A stretch of 51,702 bases of DNA. Origin: Xenococcaceae cyanobacterium MO_188.B29. GTDB taxonomy: Bacteria; Cyanobacteriota; Cyanobacteriia; Cyanobacteriales; Xenococcaceae. The stretch spans positions 1 through 51,702 of the forward strand of contig JASJDI010000004.1 in the NCBI GenBank assembly GCA_030065155.1, given 5' to 3'. The notes below the pieces were generated by a model, which worked only from the letters and a program-made list of their open reading frames with translations, had not been told where the DNA came from and did not search any database. A program made the position numbers and the translations under genes. This document shows positions 9,394-18,286 of the stretch, one piece after another (the first letter of the stretch is position 1; every line of letters starts with the position of its first letter).

Positions 9394-10911
9394 TCAAGAT
9401 TTGTATAAATCCTGATATTTTTGCCTTAATATGTTCTTTTGTACTTTACCCATGGTATTTCTAGGAAGACTGTCGATCGACAAGAATTGTTTGGGGATCT
9501 TGTAATTAGCTAATTTTTCTTGTAGATAAACTTTAATTTCGCGATCGCTCATCTCTAAATTATCTGAGACAATTACCGCAGTTACCGCTTCTCCAAAATC
9601 AGCGTGAGGTAAGCCGATAACTGCAGATTCCCCTACTCCAGCAATTTCGTTAAGACAAACTTCTACTTCTTTCGGGTAAACATTCATACCGCCAGAGATA
9701 ATTAAATCTTTGGCTCTACCCACTAAAGAAACATAGCCATCAACAGAAAGCTTACCTAAATCCCCAGTTTTAAAAAAACCATCATTAGTAAACTCTGCTT
9801 TAGTTTTTTCTGGCATGCGCCAATAACCAGCAAAAACGTTTTCTCCTTTTACTTGTACATTGCCAACTTGTTCTGGTGGTAAAGGAAGGTTATTATTATC
9901 GACAATTCTTAACTCTGATTTGCCCAATGGTAAACCGACTGTACCTAGTCTTCTTTCTCCCTGGAGTGGATTTGAGGTATTAACTCCCGTCTCACTCATG
10001 CCATAGCGTTCAAGAATTTCTAACCCTGTTCTAGTTTTAAACGCTTGAAAAGTTTCTTCTCGTAGAGGTGCAGAGCCAGAAACAAATAGGCGCATCTGGG
10101 AGCAACCTGCTTTTTGAAAACGACTATCTGCTAGTAAACGAGTGTAGTAGGTTGGTACTCCCATCATTACTGTAGCTTGAGGCAAAAATTCAATAACAGT
10201 ATCGACAGAAAACTTCGGTAGAAATAGCATAGATGCGCCACTGAGCATGACGCAATGGGTAGCAAAAAATAAGCCATGAACGTGAAAAATTGGCAGAGAA
10301 TGTAACAAGACATCATTTTCACTAAAATTCCAGCAGTTTTTTAAAGCTGTGCCATTAACTGCTAAGTTGTGATGAGATAGCATTGCCCCTTTGGGTTTCC
10401 CTGTAGTGCCACTGGTGTAGATCATTACAGCAATATCGTTTTGAGCAACTTCTACAGGAAGAAAATTGAGATTCTCTGGTTCAATGTCTGGGGAAGGGAT
10501 TAAACTATTTTCGTCATTTACTTCGATAGTTCTAACGATATTAATGCCAAGGTTGGCAGCTAAAGTTGTGATTCCTGCATAAGCATCTGGGGTACAGATT
10601 ACTATCTTCGGTTCAGCATTTTCTAAATAATACTGCAACTCATTGAGGGTAAAGGCAGGGTTAAGAGGAACAAAAATAACTCCACTACGCAAACAACCAA
10701 GATAGAGAGCAAGAGCTTCAACAGATTTAGGTACTTGTGCTACAAGTCGATCGCCTTTGACTATGCCTAATTTATTTAACTGTTCAGCAATACGGGCAGA
10801 TAATAGATCTATATCTTGATAAGTGAGTGTATTTTCGTCTTCTGTAATCAAAAACGTCTTTTCTTTATTCTTAACTGAGGCAGTTAAAATTTCATAGAGA
10901 TTGTGACTCAT
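9394..10911 (-). CDS. matB: Malonyl-CoA synthetase
   Basis: A 505-residue ANL-superfamily acyl-CoA ligase; this subfamily makes malonyl-CoA from malonate, CoA and ATP. Visible motifs: the P-loop YTSGTTGKPKGAMLSH at about 165-180, ERYGMSETG, the hinge region GRAKDLIISGGMNVYPKE, and the C-terminal catalytic Lys in LPRNTMGKVQKN. Segments such as LPIFHVHGLF, MMGVPTYYTRLL and YWRMPEKTKAEF closely match characterised bacterial MatB proteins rather than long-chain ligases. With fabG elsewhere in the window it feeds the same malonyl pool, but the genes are not linked. It is monocistronic, with no decarboxylase or malonate transporter beside it. Confidence 0.83.
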   Translation of the reverse strand: MSHNLYEILTASVKNKEKTFLITEDENTLTYQDIDLLSARIAEQLNKLGIVKGDRLVAQVPKSVEALALYLGCLRSGVIFVPLNPAFTLNELQYYLENAEPKIVICTPDAYAGITTLAANLGINIVRTIEVNDENSLIPSPDIEPENLNFLPVEVAQNDIAVMIYTSGTTGKPKGAMLSHHNLAVNGTALKNCWNFSENDVLLHSLPIFHVHGLFFATHCVMLSGASMLFLPKFSVDTVIEFLPQATVMMGVPTYYTRLLADSRFQKAGCSQMRLFVSGSAPLREETFQAFKTRTGLEILERYGMSETGVNTSNPLQGERRLGTVGLPLGKSELRIVDNNNLPLPPEQVGNVQVKGENVFAGYWRMPEKTKAEFTNDGFFKTGDLGKLSVDGYVSLVGRAKDLIISGGMNVYPKEVEVCLNEIAGVGESAVIGLPHADFGEAVTAVIVSDNLEMSDREIKVYLQEKLANYKIPKQFLSIDSLPRNTMGKVQKNILRQKYQDLYKS

Positions 10912-11035
10912 AAGCTAATCTTGCTTAAAAATTCGATGATTAAGATGAATGAACGAGATAACAGAAAGATTTATCATGTTTTCTGCCTTTGAAATCTATA
11001 TAATGTGATTTAACTCTCTTACTATAAAAATCTAG

Positions 11036-12163
11036 CTAAGAGCTAATAGCTGATAGCTTATTGGCAGAAAGCGAGTTTTTAAATTTACCAGGAAGAATCC
11101 GACAGCTAGAACTAGAAATAGATATATTGACTACACTATTGTGTTGATGACGAATATTAGGTGGTGCGATCGCCAGCAGACGAATATTACTTTTTTCTAG
11201 TTTCAGTTCGTATTCGCGAAACTCACCTAAATATTCACAATATTCCACTCTGGCACGTAAATGATTGGCTCTTTCTCCATCAAGAAGAGAATTAGCAGAA
11301 TTCACGATCACCGCATGGGGACGAAAACAAACAACTACATTGTCTCCAATGCTAATATTTCCAGGTATATTCGCCACCTGAAAGAGGATACCATTCACCT
11401 CTACTGAGTTACGAGTAACCACCTTACCTGAGAGCCGATTACAACGTCCAATGAAATCGGCTACAAATTCTGTAGCAGGTTGTTCATAAATCTCTTCTGG
11501 TGTGCCAACTTGCTGGATTTTTCCTCCTGCCATGACTATTACCCGATCTGCTAAAGCTAATGCTTCTCTTTGGTCATGAGTGACATAAACTGTAGTTAGT
11601 TTCAATCGTTGATGCAAAGTCATAATTTCATGACGCATGGCTTCTCTTAAACTAGCATCCAGATTAGAGAGGGGTTCATCTAATAATAAAATTTGTGGCT
11701 CGATAACTACTGCTCTCGCTAAAGCGACTCTCTGCTGTTGTCCCCCTGATAACTCCGCAGGATAACGATGAGCTAATTTTTCTAGATGAACTAGAGCAAG
11801 AGCTTGAGAAACGCGATCGCTTAACTCTTTTTTGCCTACTTTTCTCAGTCGTAGTCCAAAAGCTACATTTTCAAACACTGTTAGGTGAGGCCAAATAGCG
11901 TAACTTTGAAATATCATCGACATATTACGCTTTTCTGGGGGTAGAGAATTTTTGGGAGCAGAAATTACTCGATCGTTGACAATAATTTTGCCCTCATCAG
12001 GAGTGATAAACCCCGCCAACAGACGTAAAGTAGTAGTCTTTCCGCAGCCAGAAGGGCCAAGTAAAGTAATAAATTCTCCACTTTTTACTTCTAGATTAAG
12101 GCGATCGAGAGCAAGACTAGATTGGAAATATTTGGTTAAGTTTTCAAATACAATACTGGACAT
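11036..12163 (-). CDS. ABC importer ATPase, Fe3+/polyamine type
   Basis: A 375-residue ATP-binding subunit of the CUT1/FbpC/PotA group. Walker A is GPSGCGKTT, the signature is LSGGQQQR, Walker B is ILLLDEP, and the switch His is in VYVTHD. A TOBE-type regulatory domain follows from about residue 245. I use the ATG at 12163, where the family homology begins (SSIVFENLTKYF); the frame stays open 36 codons further upstream but this part runs through GTTCAGAAG-type repeats and is unlikely to be coding. It lies downstream of the permease and binding-protein genes on the same strand, so it should energise that importer. Confidence 0.88.
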   Translation of the reverse strand: MSSIVFENLTKYFQSSLALDRLNLEVKSGEFITLLGPSGCGKTTTLRLLAGFITPDEGKIIVNDRVISAPKNSLPPEKRNMSMIFQSYAIWPHLTVFENVAFGLRLRKVGKKELSDRVSQALALVHLEKLAHRYPAELSGGQQQRVALARAVVIEPQILLLDEPLSNLDASLREAMRHEIMTLHQRLKLTTVYVTHDQREALALADRVIVMAGGKIQQVGTPEEIYEQPATEFVADFIGRCNRLSGKVVTRNSVEVNGILFQVANIPGNISIGDNVVVCFRPHAVIVNSANSLLDGERANHLRARVEYCEYLGEFREYELKLEKSNIRLLAIAPPNIRHQHNSVVNISISSSSCRILPGKFKNSLSANKLSAISS

Positions 12164-12204
12164 GATTTTATAATTAGGTCTAAGTATAGACTTGGCTTGA
12201 GAAT

Positions 12205-12245
12205 AGAAGTTCAGAAGTTGCAGGAGTTCAGGATTCAGAATTAAC
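12205..12245. repeat. Short tandem GTTCAG-type repeats
   Basis: Imperfect repeats of the type AGAAGTTCAG and GGAGTTCAG lie directly upstream of the ATPase start. The same repeat family separates the TpsA and TpsB genes at 23194-23240. Confidence 0.5.
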
Positions 12246-12272
12246 TTATTTTCATCCTTAGTAGCAATCAAA

Positions 12273-12340
12273 GTAGGGTGGGCAGAGTTGTTGGTTTTTA
12301 AGTATTTTGGTGAGTTGAAACTGAGATTTGCCCACCTTAC
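12273..12340. repeat. MITE-like palindromic element, copy 1
   Basis: GTAGGGTGGGCA (12273-12284) is mirrored by TGCCCACCTTAC (12329-12340) with one mismatch. A related 65-base copy sits at 30810-30874 with the same ends and the shared inner word TTTTTAAGTAT. It lies between the ATPase and permease genes and could affect their relative expression. It has no coding capacity. Confidence 0.7.
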
Positions 12341-12383
12341 AAGGTATAGGCTTGAGCTTCAATGTTTAATATTCAATGAAAAG

Positions 12384-14081
12384 TTATTTTTCCAGCAAGA
12401 AATCCTTACCCAAAAACCGATAAGCTAACAGAACAATAGTAAAGACGATCGCCAGCATAATAATAGCTAGGGCAGAAAGACGCTCATAACTACTTTCACT
12501 AACTAACTCAAATAATGCCGTGGACATAACTTGAGTGTTGAGAGTAAATAGTAAGATCGCACAACTAAGTTCCCGAATGGAAAGGATAAAAACCAGTATC
12601 CAGCCACTAATTAACCCTCTTTTTACCAGAGGAAAAACTACCTGCTGTACCGTAGTTGCACTAGTCGCTCCTAAATTACGCGCAGCCAACTCTAATTCAG
12701 GGTTGATTCTCATGACGGTGGTACTAGCATTAGTAAATGCCACGGGTATAAATCTAGTAGTAAAAGCCACAACCATAATGGCTGCGGTTCCGTATAAAAT
12801 TAGAGGTGGACGAGTATATGCAGCAAAAATCCCCACAGCAATAACTACCCCAGGAATAGCGATGGGTAACATGGGTAAAAAGCCTAAGATTCGATACCCA
12901 GGGACTAATTTACGACTGACTAGATAGGCAATAATCAGAGCGATCGCCATAGCTATAGTTGCTGAGATCGCACTAAATAGGAAAGAGTTTTTAATTGCTA
13001 GAGAAGTACTAGAATTACTTAAGACTTCCCCAAACCATTTCCAGGTAAAATTGTCTAAACCAAAGGGTCTTCCCCAGGACTGAGAAAGGGCAGTACGCAG
13101 CAGAATCAGTAAGGGCAAAAAGAGAGATAAGCTACAAACAGTCAGGCAAAACAAGAGTGCTACCCAACGACCTATCCCCAGTTTCAGCAAGCGTTTCCGT
13201 CCTACTTTCCCCGTAATCACCGCGTAATCTTTGCGGGTAGTGAGCGATCGCTGTACCCAAACTAGTAAAGCAGTAATTAATACTAGACAGAGAGAGAAAG
13301 CACAAGCCAATTCAATTTTGGGTGGATACTGAAATAGTTGCCAGATTTCCGTCGTAATAACGGTAGTACGAGCAGGAATAAGCAGTAAACTAGGAGAACC
13401 AAACAAAGCGATCGCTTCTAGAAAGGATAAAATCCCTCCAGCAATAATAGCTGGAGCTACTAAAGGCAGAGTAACCTTCGTGGTCATTTTCCAGGTATTT
13501 GCCCCTAAAATTGTCCCTGCATCTTCTAATTCTGAGTTAACTACATCCAAAGCAGAACTGGTTAAGAGAAAGACATAGGGATAAGTAGACAATCCAATCA
13601 CAAAAATTGCCCCCCACATGGAGTAAGCATTAAATATCCCTGTTTCTGCCCCAGTAAGGCTCATGTAGATGCGATTTAACCAGCCAGAATTAGGAGCTAT
13701 CAACAGAGTCCAGGCGATCGCTCCCAAAAATGGAGGCATGGCAAACACCAGCAACAACAGAACCCGCAATAAGTTCCGTAACGGCATATCAGTACGACTG
13801 ATTATCCAAGCAGTAGGAACTCCTAGTAGGAGACTCAGAAAGCTTGAACCACTAGCCAAAATCAGAGAGTTATAAATTGCCTCTCGAAAACGAGGCTTGA
13901 TAAATACTGTCTGATAGTTAATAAAACTCAGACTTTCACTCTCTGGAGAGAATAAGCTGTTTCTAATTAACCAAAATATGGGTAAGCCAATTAGTATTAA
14001 CAGAACAACGATAAAGACTAGCCAGATAATCAGAGAAAAATCATAGTTGGCTAAAGATTTTCTACGCTCCAAATTCTTCAC
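12384..14081 (-). CDS. Fused ABC permease, FbpB/ThiP type
   Basis: A 565-residue inner-membrane permease with about twelve predicted helices, made of two copies of the binding-protein-dependent transport domain. Each half has an EAA loop: ELEDAGTILGANTWKMTTKVTLP in the first and ELELAARNLGATSATTVQQVVFP, in the second half, which contact the ATPase. I choose GTG 14081, eight bases after AAGGA; a GTG at 14114 in the same frame would lengthen the overlap with the binding-protein gene from 20 to 53 bases. The fused architecture is typical of ferric iron (FbpB), thiamine and related importers. Confidence 0.88.
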   Translation of the reverse strand: MKNLERRKSLANYDFSLIIWLVFIVVLLILIGLPIFWLIRNSLFSPESESLSFINYQTVFIKPRFREAIYNSLILASGSSFLSLLLGVPTAWIISRTDMPLRNLLRVLLLLVFAMPPFLGAIAWTLLIAPNSGWLNRIYMSLTGAETGIFNAYSMWGAIFVIGLSTYPYVFLLTSSALDVVNSELEDAGTILGANTWKMTTKVTLPLVAPAIIAGGILSFLEAIALFGSPSLLLIPARTTVITTEIWQLFQYPPKIELACAFSLCLVLITALLVWVQRSLTTRKDYAVITGKVGRKRLLKLGIGRWVALLFCLTVCSLSLFLPLLILLRTALSQSWGRPFGLDNFTWKWFGEVLSNSSTSLAIKNSFLFSAISATIAMAIALIIAYLVSRKLVPGYRILGFLPMLPIAIPGVVIAVGIFAAYTRPPLILYGTAAIMVVAFTTRFIPVAFTNASTTVMRINPELELAARNLGATSATTVQQVVFPLVKRGLISGWILVFILSIRELSCAILLFTLNTQVMSTALFELVSESSYERLSALAIIMLAIVFTIVLLAYRFLGKDFLLEK

Positions 14082-15180
14082 GCCATTTTTCCTTAACTTT
14101 AGGTATGTCTGCACTAATTGTCTCTGGTTGAGGAGTATAAGTATTAACTTCCGCTAAAGATTTAGCTCCTGGCAGTTCTACCTCTTGATGAATTGGTTGC
14201 TCGAAATATTTAGTAATTACCTCAGAATATTCTCTGGAGTTGAGGAAATTGAGAAATAGTTTAGCAGCATTAGGATGAGGAGCCTCTTTTAAAATAGCAA
14301 TAGGGGCAACTACCACAATTGCTCCATCTTCTGGATAAATTACATCGAGGGGATCTCCAAGGGATTTACGAGTCAAAACTTGTCCTACTGTTGTCGCACC
14401 CAAAGCTCTTTCCTTGGCGACTAATGCTGGCACGACATCGTTGATCGATCGACTAAGTTTAGGGTTAAGTTGATTGAAATTAACTAAGTAATCCCAACCA
14501 TACTTTTGCTCCATAGATAAAGCCCAAGTTCCCACTTGTCCACTGGCTGCGCCACTACCAGTCGCAATTTTATCCTGATACTTAGCATTGGTAAGTTCTT
14601 GCCAACTAGAAGGCGCTTCTTCTAGAGAGATTAGCTCAGAATTATAACCGATAATAATAGGTAGGAAAGCACCTACTTGATAATAATTATCTGGATCGAG
14701 ATTGCGATATTTTTCAACGATATTTTCTTTTCCTGCTGGTTCATATTGCTGTAGCTTTTGTTCTTCTTTTAGCTGTAGCATTTGGCTAAAATCTGTAGTC
14801 GCGTAGATATCTGCAATATTTAAACCAGCTTGAGCTTCCTGATTTAATTTCTGGAAGAGGTTAGAAGCGGTATTGCGTGTACCTTCAAAACTAATTCCTG
14901 GATATTTTTGGGTAAAAGCTTTACCGATCTCATCTACTATCTCTTGGTTGAAGTAGACAGCATACCAGACTAATTTACCTTCTTGTTTAGCTGCTTCATA
15001 AAGAGCTTCTTCGTCATTGGCAGAAATTCCTGTAGGAACATCTCCATCACTACTAGTATCTCCTTCTCCAATAGCTGTCTGTTGTGTATTTGTTTGACAA
15101 CCCTTTAAGATAAACGTCCCTATTAAAGTTGTAGCTGCCGTGCCTACGAACTTTCTACGAGAAAATATATGGTGATTCAT
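14062..15180 (-). CDS. ABC importer substrate-binding lipoprotein
   Basis: A 372-residue extracellular solute-binding protein of the Fe3+/FutA-like group. The N-terminus has a Tat-like SRRKF motif, a hydrophobic stretch and the lipobox LKGC at about residue 28, so it is probably a membrane-anchored, perhaps folded-exported, lipoprotein. Core segments EGKLVWYAVYFNQEIVDEI, NIADIYATTDF and DVIYPEDGAIVVVAPIAI fit the family. The adjacent Tyr pair that binds iron in FbpA-type proteins is not seen in the C-terminal lobe; this part reads YPEDGAI instead, so iron is not assured. It is first gene of the importer operon, and its end overlaps the permease start. Confidence 0.85.
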   Translation of the reverse strand: MNHHIFSRRKFVGTAATTLIGTFILKGCQTNTQQTAIGEGDTSSDGDVPTGISANDEEALYEAAKQEGKLVWYAVYFNQEIVDEIGKAFTQKYPGISFEGTRNTASNLFQKLNQEAQAGLNIADIYATTDFSQMLQLKEEQKLQQYEPAGKENIVEKYRNLDPDNYYQVGAFLPIIIGYNSELISLEEAPSSWQELTNAKYQDKIATGSGAASGQVGTWALSMEQKYGWDYLVNFNQLNPKLSRSINDVVPALVAKERALGATTVGQVLTRKSLGDPLDVIYPEDGAIVVVAPIAILKEAPHPNAAKLFLNFLNSREYSEVITKYFEQPIHQEVELPGAKSLAEVNTYTPQPETISADIPKVKEKWREEFGA

Positions 15181-15636
15181 TTTTTATCTTTTAAGAATAT
15201 TTAAGATTGAGACCATACTTTCCCTCGCGATTTGACTCGCTTAGAAAGAATAGTCTGAGTATATTTTTTGTGTAATTACGTCAGTGTAATTATATAGAAT
15301 AATTATTCCAAAATGTATATAGGTATAATGTAGCTATACGTATATCAGTGTAATCCTATAAAAACATAGTATCATTATACACAGATTAGAGTATAATTAT
15401 CCGCAAAGAATTATCCGTGTGATTATATAGATAACTAAATTATATATACGTAAGTATCCGTGTATTTTGCTGGTTGATTATAATTCAAGCTTATAGTATC
15501 AGTTGATATTACTAGCAAGTATATAGTCGCTCGGCTATGGGCTAAAGGTAAAACAATTAACCTATTCATTTTCTCTTCTAGTTTTAATACTTAGAGAGAG
15601 ACCTATTACAATAAAAAATCAATTTTTTAAATAGAA
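15181..15636. promoter_or_regulatory. Divergent control region with GTGTAAT repeats
   Basis: This AT-rich spacer lies between the importer operon (minus) and the hybrid kinase (plus). From about 15269 to 15470 a degenerate word around GTGTAATTATAT recurs at least seven times (near 15270, 15285, 15323, 15348, 15391, 15416 and 15459, plus an inverted one near 15374). Such clustering suggests multiple binding sites for a regulator. I cannot name the regulator. Confidence 0.45.
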
Positions 15637-15754
15637 GTCAGAGCAAGCTCTGCCCTTCGGCGCAAGGGAAGCGGGCAGACCCCGCGTCGGCGTAAGACGC
15701 AAGGGAACGCTGCCCAAGACACGCTCACCAAGACACGACGGAGCTTGCTCCGAC
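15637..15754. repeat. GC-rich repeat element with inverted ends
   Basis: A sharply GC-rich island in AT-rich surroundings. GAGCAAGCTC (15641-15650) is mirrored by GAGCTTGCTC (15741-15750). Inside, CGCAAGGGAA occurs twice (15661-15670 and 15698-15707). It has no coding content and sits 47 bases before the kinase start, so it is within or next to the kinase leader. It is probably an inserted, non-autonomous repeat. Confidence 0.6.
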
Positions 15755-15800
15755 CGTTGGTTAATTAACAAAATTTGGTAGTGAGGATAGAAGCACCGTT

Positions 15801-18104
15801 ATGAAAATTGGATTATTTAATAGCCTAAAATTCAAGATGCCTTTGACTGTGATTTTAGGTGTTGTTCCCTTGATTGTTGTAGTGTTCTTTTACTACAGTC
15901 AGAGAGCTTCGAGAAATATTGGTCAAGAATCAGAAGAAAATATGGCTTTAAGAGCTAATATGCTGGCTGAATTAGTATCTCAATGGGATATGGCTAATAC
16001 CCTAGCATTACAAAATTTAAGTCAACAGCCTGATATTGTTAGCATGAATCCGACACGACAAAAGCCCGTGCTAGCTAATTTGACGAAGACTTACAAGCAG
16101 TTATATCTGGCGATGGTCATGGATCGCCAGGGGATGAATATTGCTCGTAATGACAGTAGTCCTCTCAAAGATTATAGCGATCGCAAGTATTTCTTAGGTG
16201 CTATTGCTGGGGAGAAAATAACTCATCAAACCATAATTAGCCGTACTAATAAAAGACCTGCTGTATGCATGGCAACGCCAATTCATCCAGAAAAATCAAC
16301 AGAAACTATCGGTGTGTCAGCCATATGTAGCGATCTAGAGCAAATCAGTCAACAATTAGGTCAAATCAAATTTGGCAAGACGGGTCATGTTTTTATCGTA
16401 GACAAAGTAGGTCAAATCATAGCTCACCCCAATCGATCCTATATTTCTGGAGACAAACTCCAAAATTTTAGTAAATATCCTCCAGTCCAACAGATCTTAG
16501 AGGGTCGTGAGGGGATCTTTTCCTTTAAAGACCAGCAAGGTGTTAATTGGGTTTCCTATAACAAACATTTAGATAATACTGGTTGGGGAATTATTGTTCT
16601 TCAGCAGGAATGGGAATTATTTAATAGCCAAAAAGATATTCAAAATCTAGCATTTGTTGTAACTTCGATCGCTATTGTAAGTATCAGTATTTTGGTCTGG
16701 ATTTTAGCAAATCATCTCATTAAACCAATTACTGACTTAACCGAAGCAACAACTGCTATTTCGGAAGGACAATGGAATAGAAGAGTACAAATTAAAAGTT
16801 CTTCAGAAGTTGGTATTCTTGCTAATTCTTTTAATAAGATGACCAATCAATTACAAGGAGCTTTCGGTAAGTTAGAAGCCAAAATCAAAGAGCGTACTGC
16901 CCAATTAAATAAAGCCAAAGAATCTGCGGAAAGAGCTAATCATGCTAAAGATAGATTTATCGCTAATATCAGTCATGAATTACGTACTCCTCTTAACGGC
17001 ATTATCGGCTACACAAAAATATTACGCAGAGAACTACCTTTAAATGAGCGACAAATTGAAGAATTTAATATCATTGAAAAGAGCGGATTACATTTACTAA
17101 CTTTGATTAACGATCTTTTAGATTTCTCCAAAAATCAAGCCAGTAAAATGGAGATTAATCCTATTAATTTAGCTCTGCCTGAGTTTTTAAAATCAGTAGT
17201 AGGGATTATTAAAAATGAGGCAAATGCCAAAGGACTAGAAGTAATCACCAGATTTGAAAATTTACCTAACAGAGTATTAGCAGACGAAAAAAGACTGCAA
17301 CAAGTATTAATTAATCTTTTGTACAATGCAGTTAAATTTACCGAAAGTGGCAAAGTAATCTTAAGAGTTAGAGGTATTAGTACTTTTTCCACTAATAAAA
17401 GTTTACCTCAACAGAAAATCCGCTTTGAAGTCATTGATACGGGGATAGGTATTAGTCAAGAAGCACAAGCCAAAATTTTCCAACCCTTCGAGCAAATTGG
17501 AGATGAAAGTTTGCGGATTATGGGTGCTGGTTTGGGTTTATCCATTAGCAAGCAATTAGTAGAGTTAATGGGAGGAAAGCTACAAGTCAAAAGTAAATTA
17601 GGGAAAGGCTCTAATTTCTGGTTTGAGACAGTTTTGCCAGTAGTGATGAGTAATTATAATACATCACGAAAATCCAAACTAGAAAATATATTAGGTTATA
17701 AAGGGAAACGGCGCAGTATTCTTGTCGTAGATGACAAAGAAGAAAATCGTTGGCTGTTAGTGAATATACTTGAGCCTTTGGGTTTTAAAGTATCCACTGC
17801 TGAAAATGGCGAACATATGTTCGATGTTATGAAACAAGAGAAACCAGACTTAATTTGTCTTGATTTATTTATGCCGAAAAAGACTGGCTTTACCTCAGCA
17901 AAACAGTTACGACAAATACCAGAGTATAAAAATATTCCCATAATTGTCTTGTCGGCTACTGCAATTACAGAGGATATATACAAATATCTCCAATGCGATG
18001 AATTTCTGAGTAAACCCCTTGATGAAGAAAAATTATTACGACTATTGCAGAGATACTTGCGTTTAGAGTGGATTTATGCGGGAAATAGTAATCAAGCAGT
18101 TTGA
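15801..18104 (+). CDS. Hybrid sensor histidine kinase
   Basis: A 767-residue membrane sensor kinase. Order of parts: first helix (about 13-29), extracytoplasmic double-Cache sensor (about 35-280; motifs DRQGMNIARND and GKTGHVFIVDKVGQIIAHP), second helix (about 283-305), HAMP, dimerisation/phosphoacceptor domain with His392 in NISHELRTPLNG, HATPase with NLLYNAVKFT and GAGLGLSISKQL, then a C-terminal receiver with ILVVDDKEENR and phospho-Asp688 in CLDLFMPKKTG. There is no HPt domain and no separate regulator beside it. It is divergent from the ABC importer, so control of that importer is a reasonable guess. The ligand is unknown. Confidence 0.92.
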   Translation: MKIGLFNSLKFKMPLTVILGVVPLIVVVFFYYSQRASRNIGQESEENMALRANMLAELVSQWDMANTLALQNLSQQPDIVSMNPTRQKPVLANLTKTYKQLYLAMVMDRQGMNIARNDSSPLKDYSDRKYFLGAIAGEKITHQTIISRTNKRPAVCMATPIHPEKSTETIGVSAICSDLEQISQQLGQIKFGKTGHVFIVDKVGQIIAHPNRSYISGDKLQNFSKYPPVQQILEGREGIFSFKDQQGVNWVSYNKHLDNTGWGIIVLQQEWELFNSQKDIQNLAFVVTSIAIVSISILVWILANHLIKPITDLTEATTAISEGQWNRRVQIKSSSEVGILANSFNKMTNQLQGAFGKLEAKIKERTAQLNKAKESAERANHAKDRFIANISHELRTPLNGIIGYTKILRRELPLNERQIEEFNIIEKSGLHLLTLINDLLDFSKNQASKMEINPINLALPEFLKSVVGIIKNEANAKGLEVITRFENLPNRVLADEKRLQQVLINLLYNAVKFTESGKVILRVRGISTFSTNKSLPQQKIRFEVIDTGIGISQEAQAKIFQPFEQIGDESLRIMGAGLGLSISKQLVELMGGKLQVKSKLGKGSNFWFETVLPVVMSNYNTSRKSKLENILGYKGKRRSILVVDDKEENRWLLVNILEPLGFKVSTAENGEHMFDVMKQEKPDLICLDLFMPKKTGFTSAKQLRQIPEYKNIPIIVLSATAITEDIYKYLQCDEFLSKPLDEEKLLRLLQRYLRLEWIYAGNSNQAV

Positions 18105-18286
18105 ATTTAACCTTCAAAATTATTAAATTCGATTAATGCTTACTTCTGTCGATCGAAATTAATTCTTATCAAGCGTTAGCAAACTATCACGGTTTTTGAT
18201 TAAAGACCGACATTACAATACTACTCGGTTAAGCTCGAAAACGTCTGTTCAGGAGGAATTTAGAATTTAGAATTCAGAATTTAGAA
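18105..18286. other. Spacer with heptamer repeats
   Basis: No gene seen. Repeats of the type GAATTTA (18257-18290) precede the broken four-helix-bundle gene. CAATACT and CGGTTAAG (18216-18232) form one half of a long-range inverted pair described separately. Confidence 0.4.
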
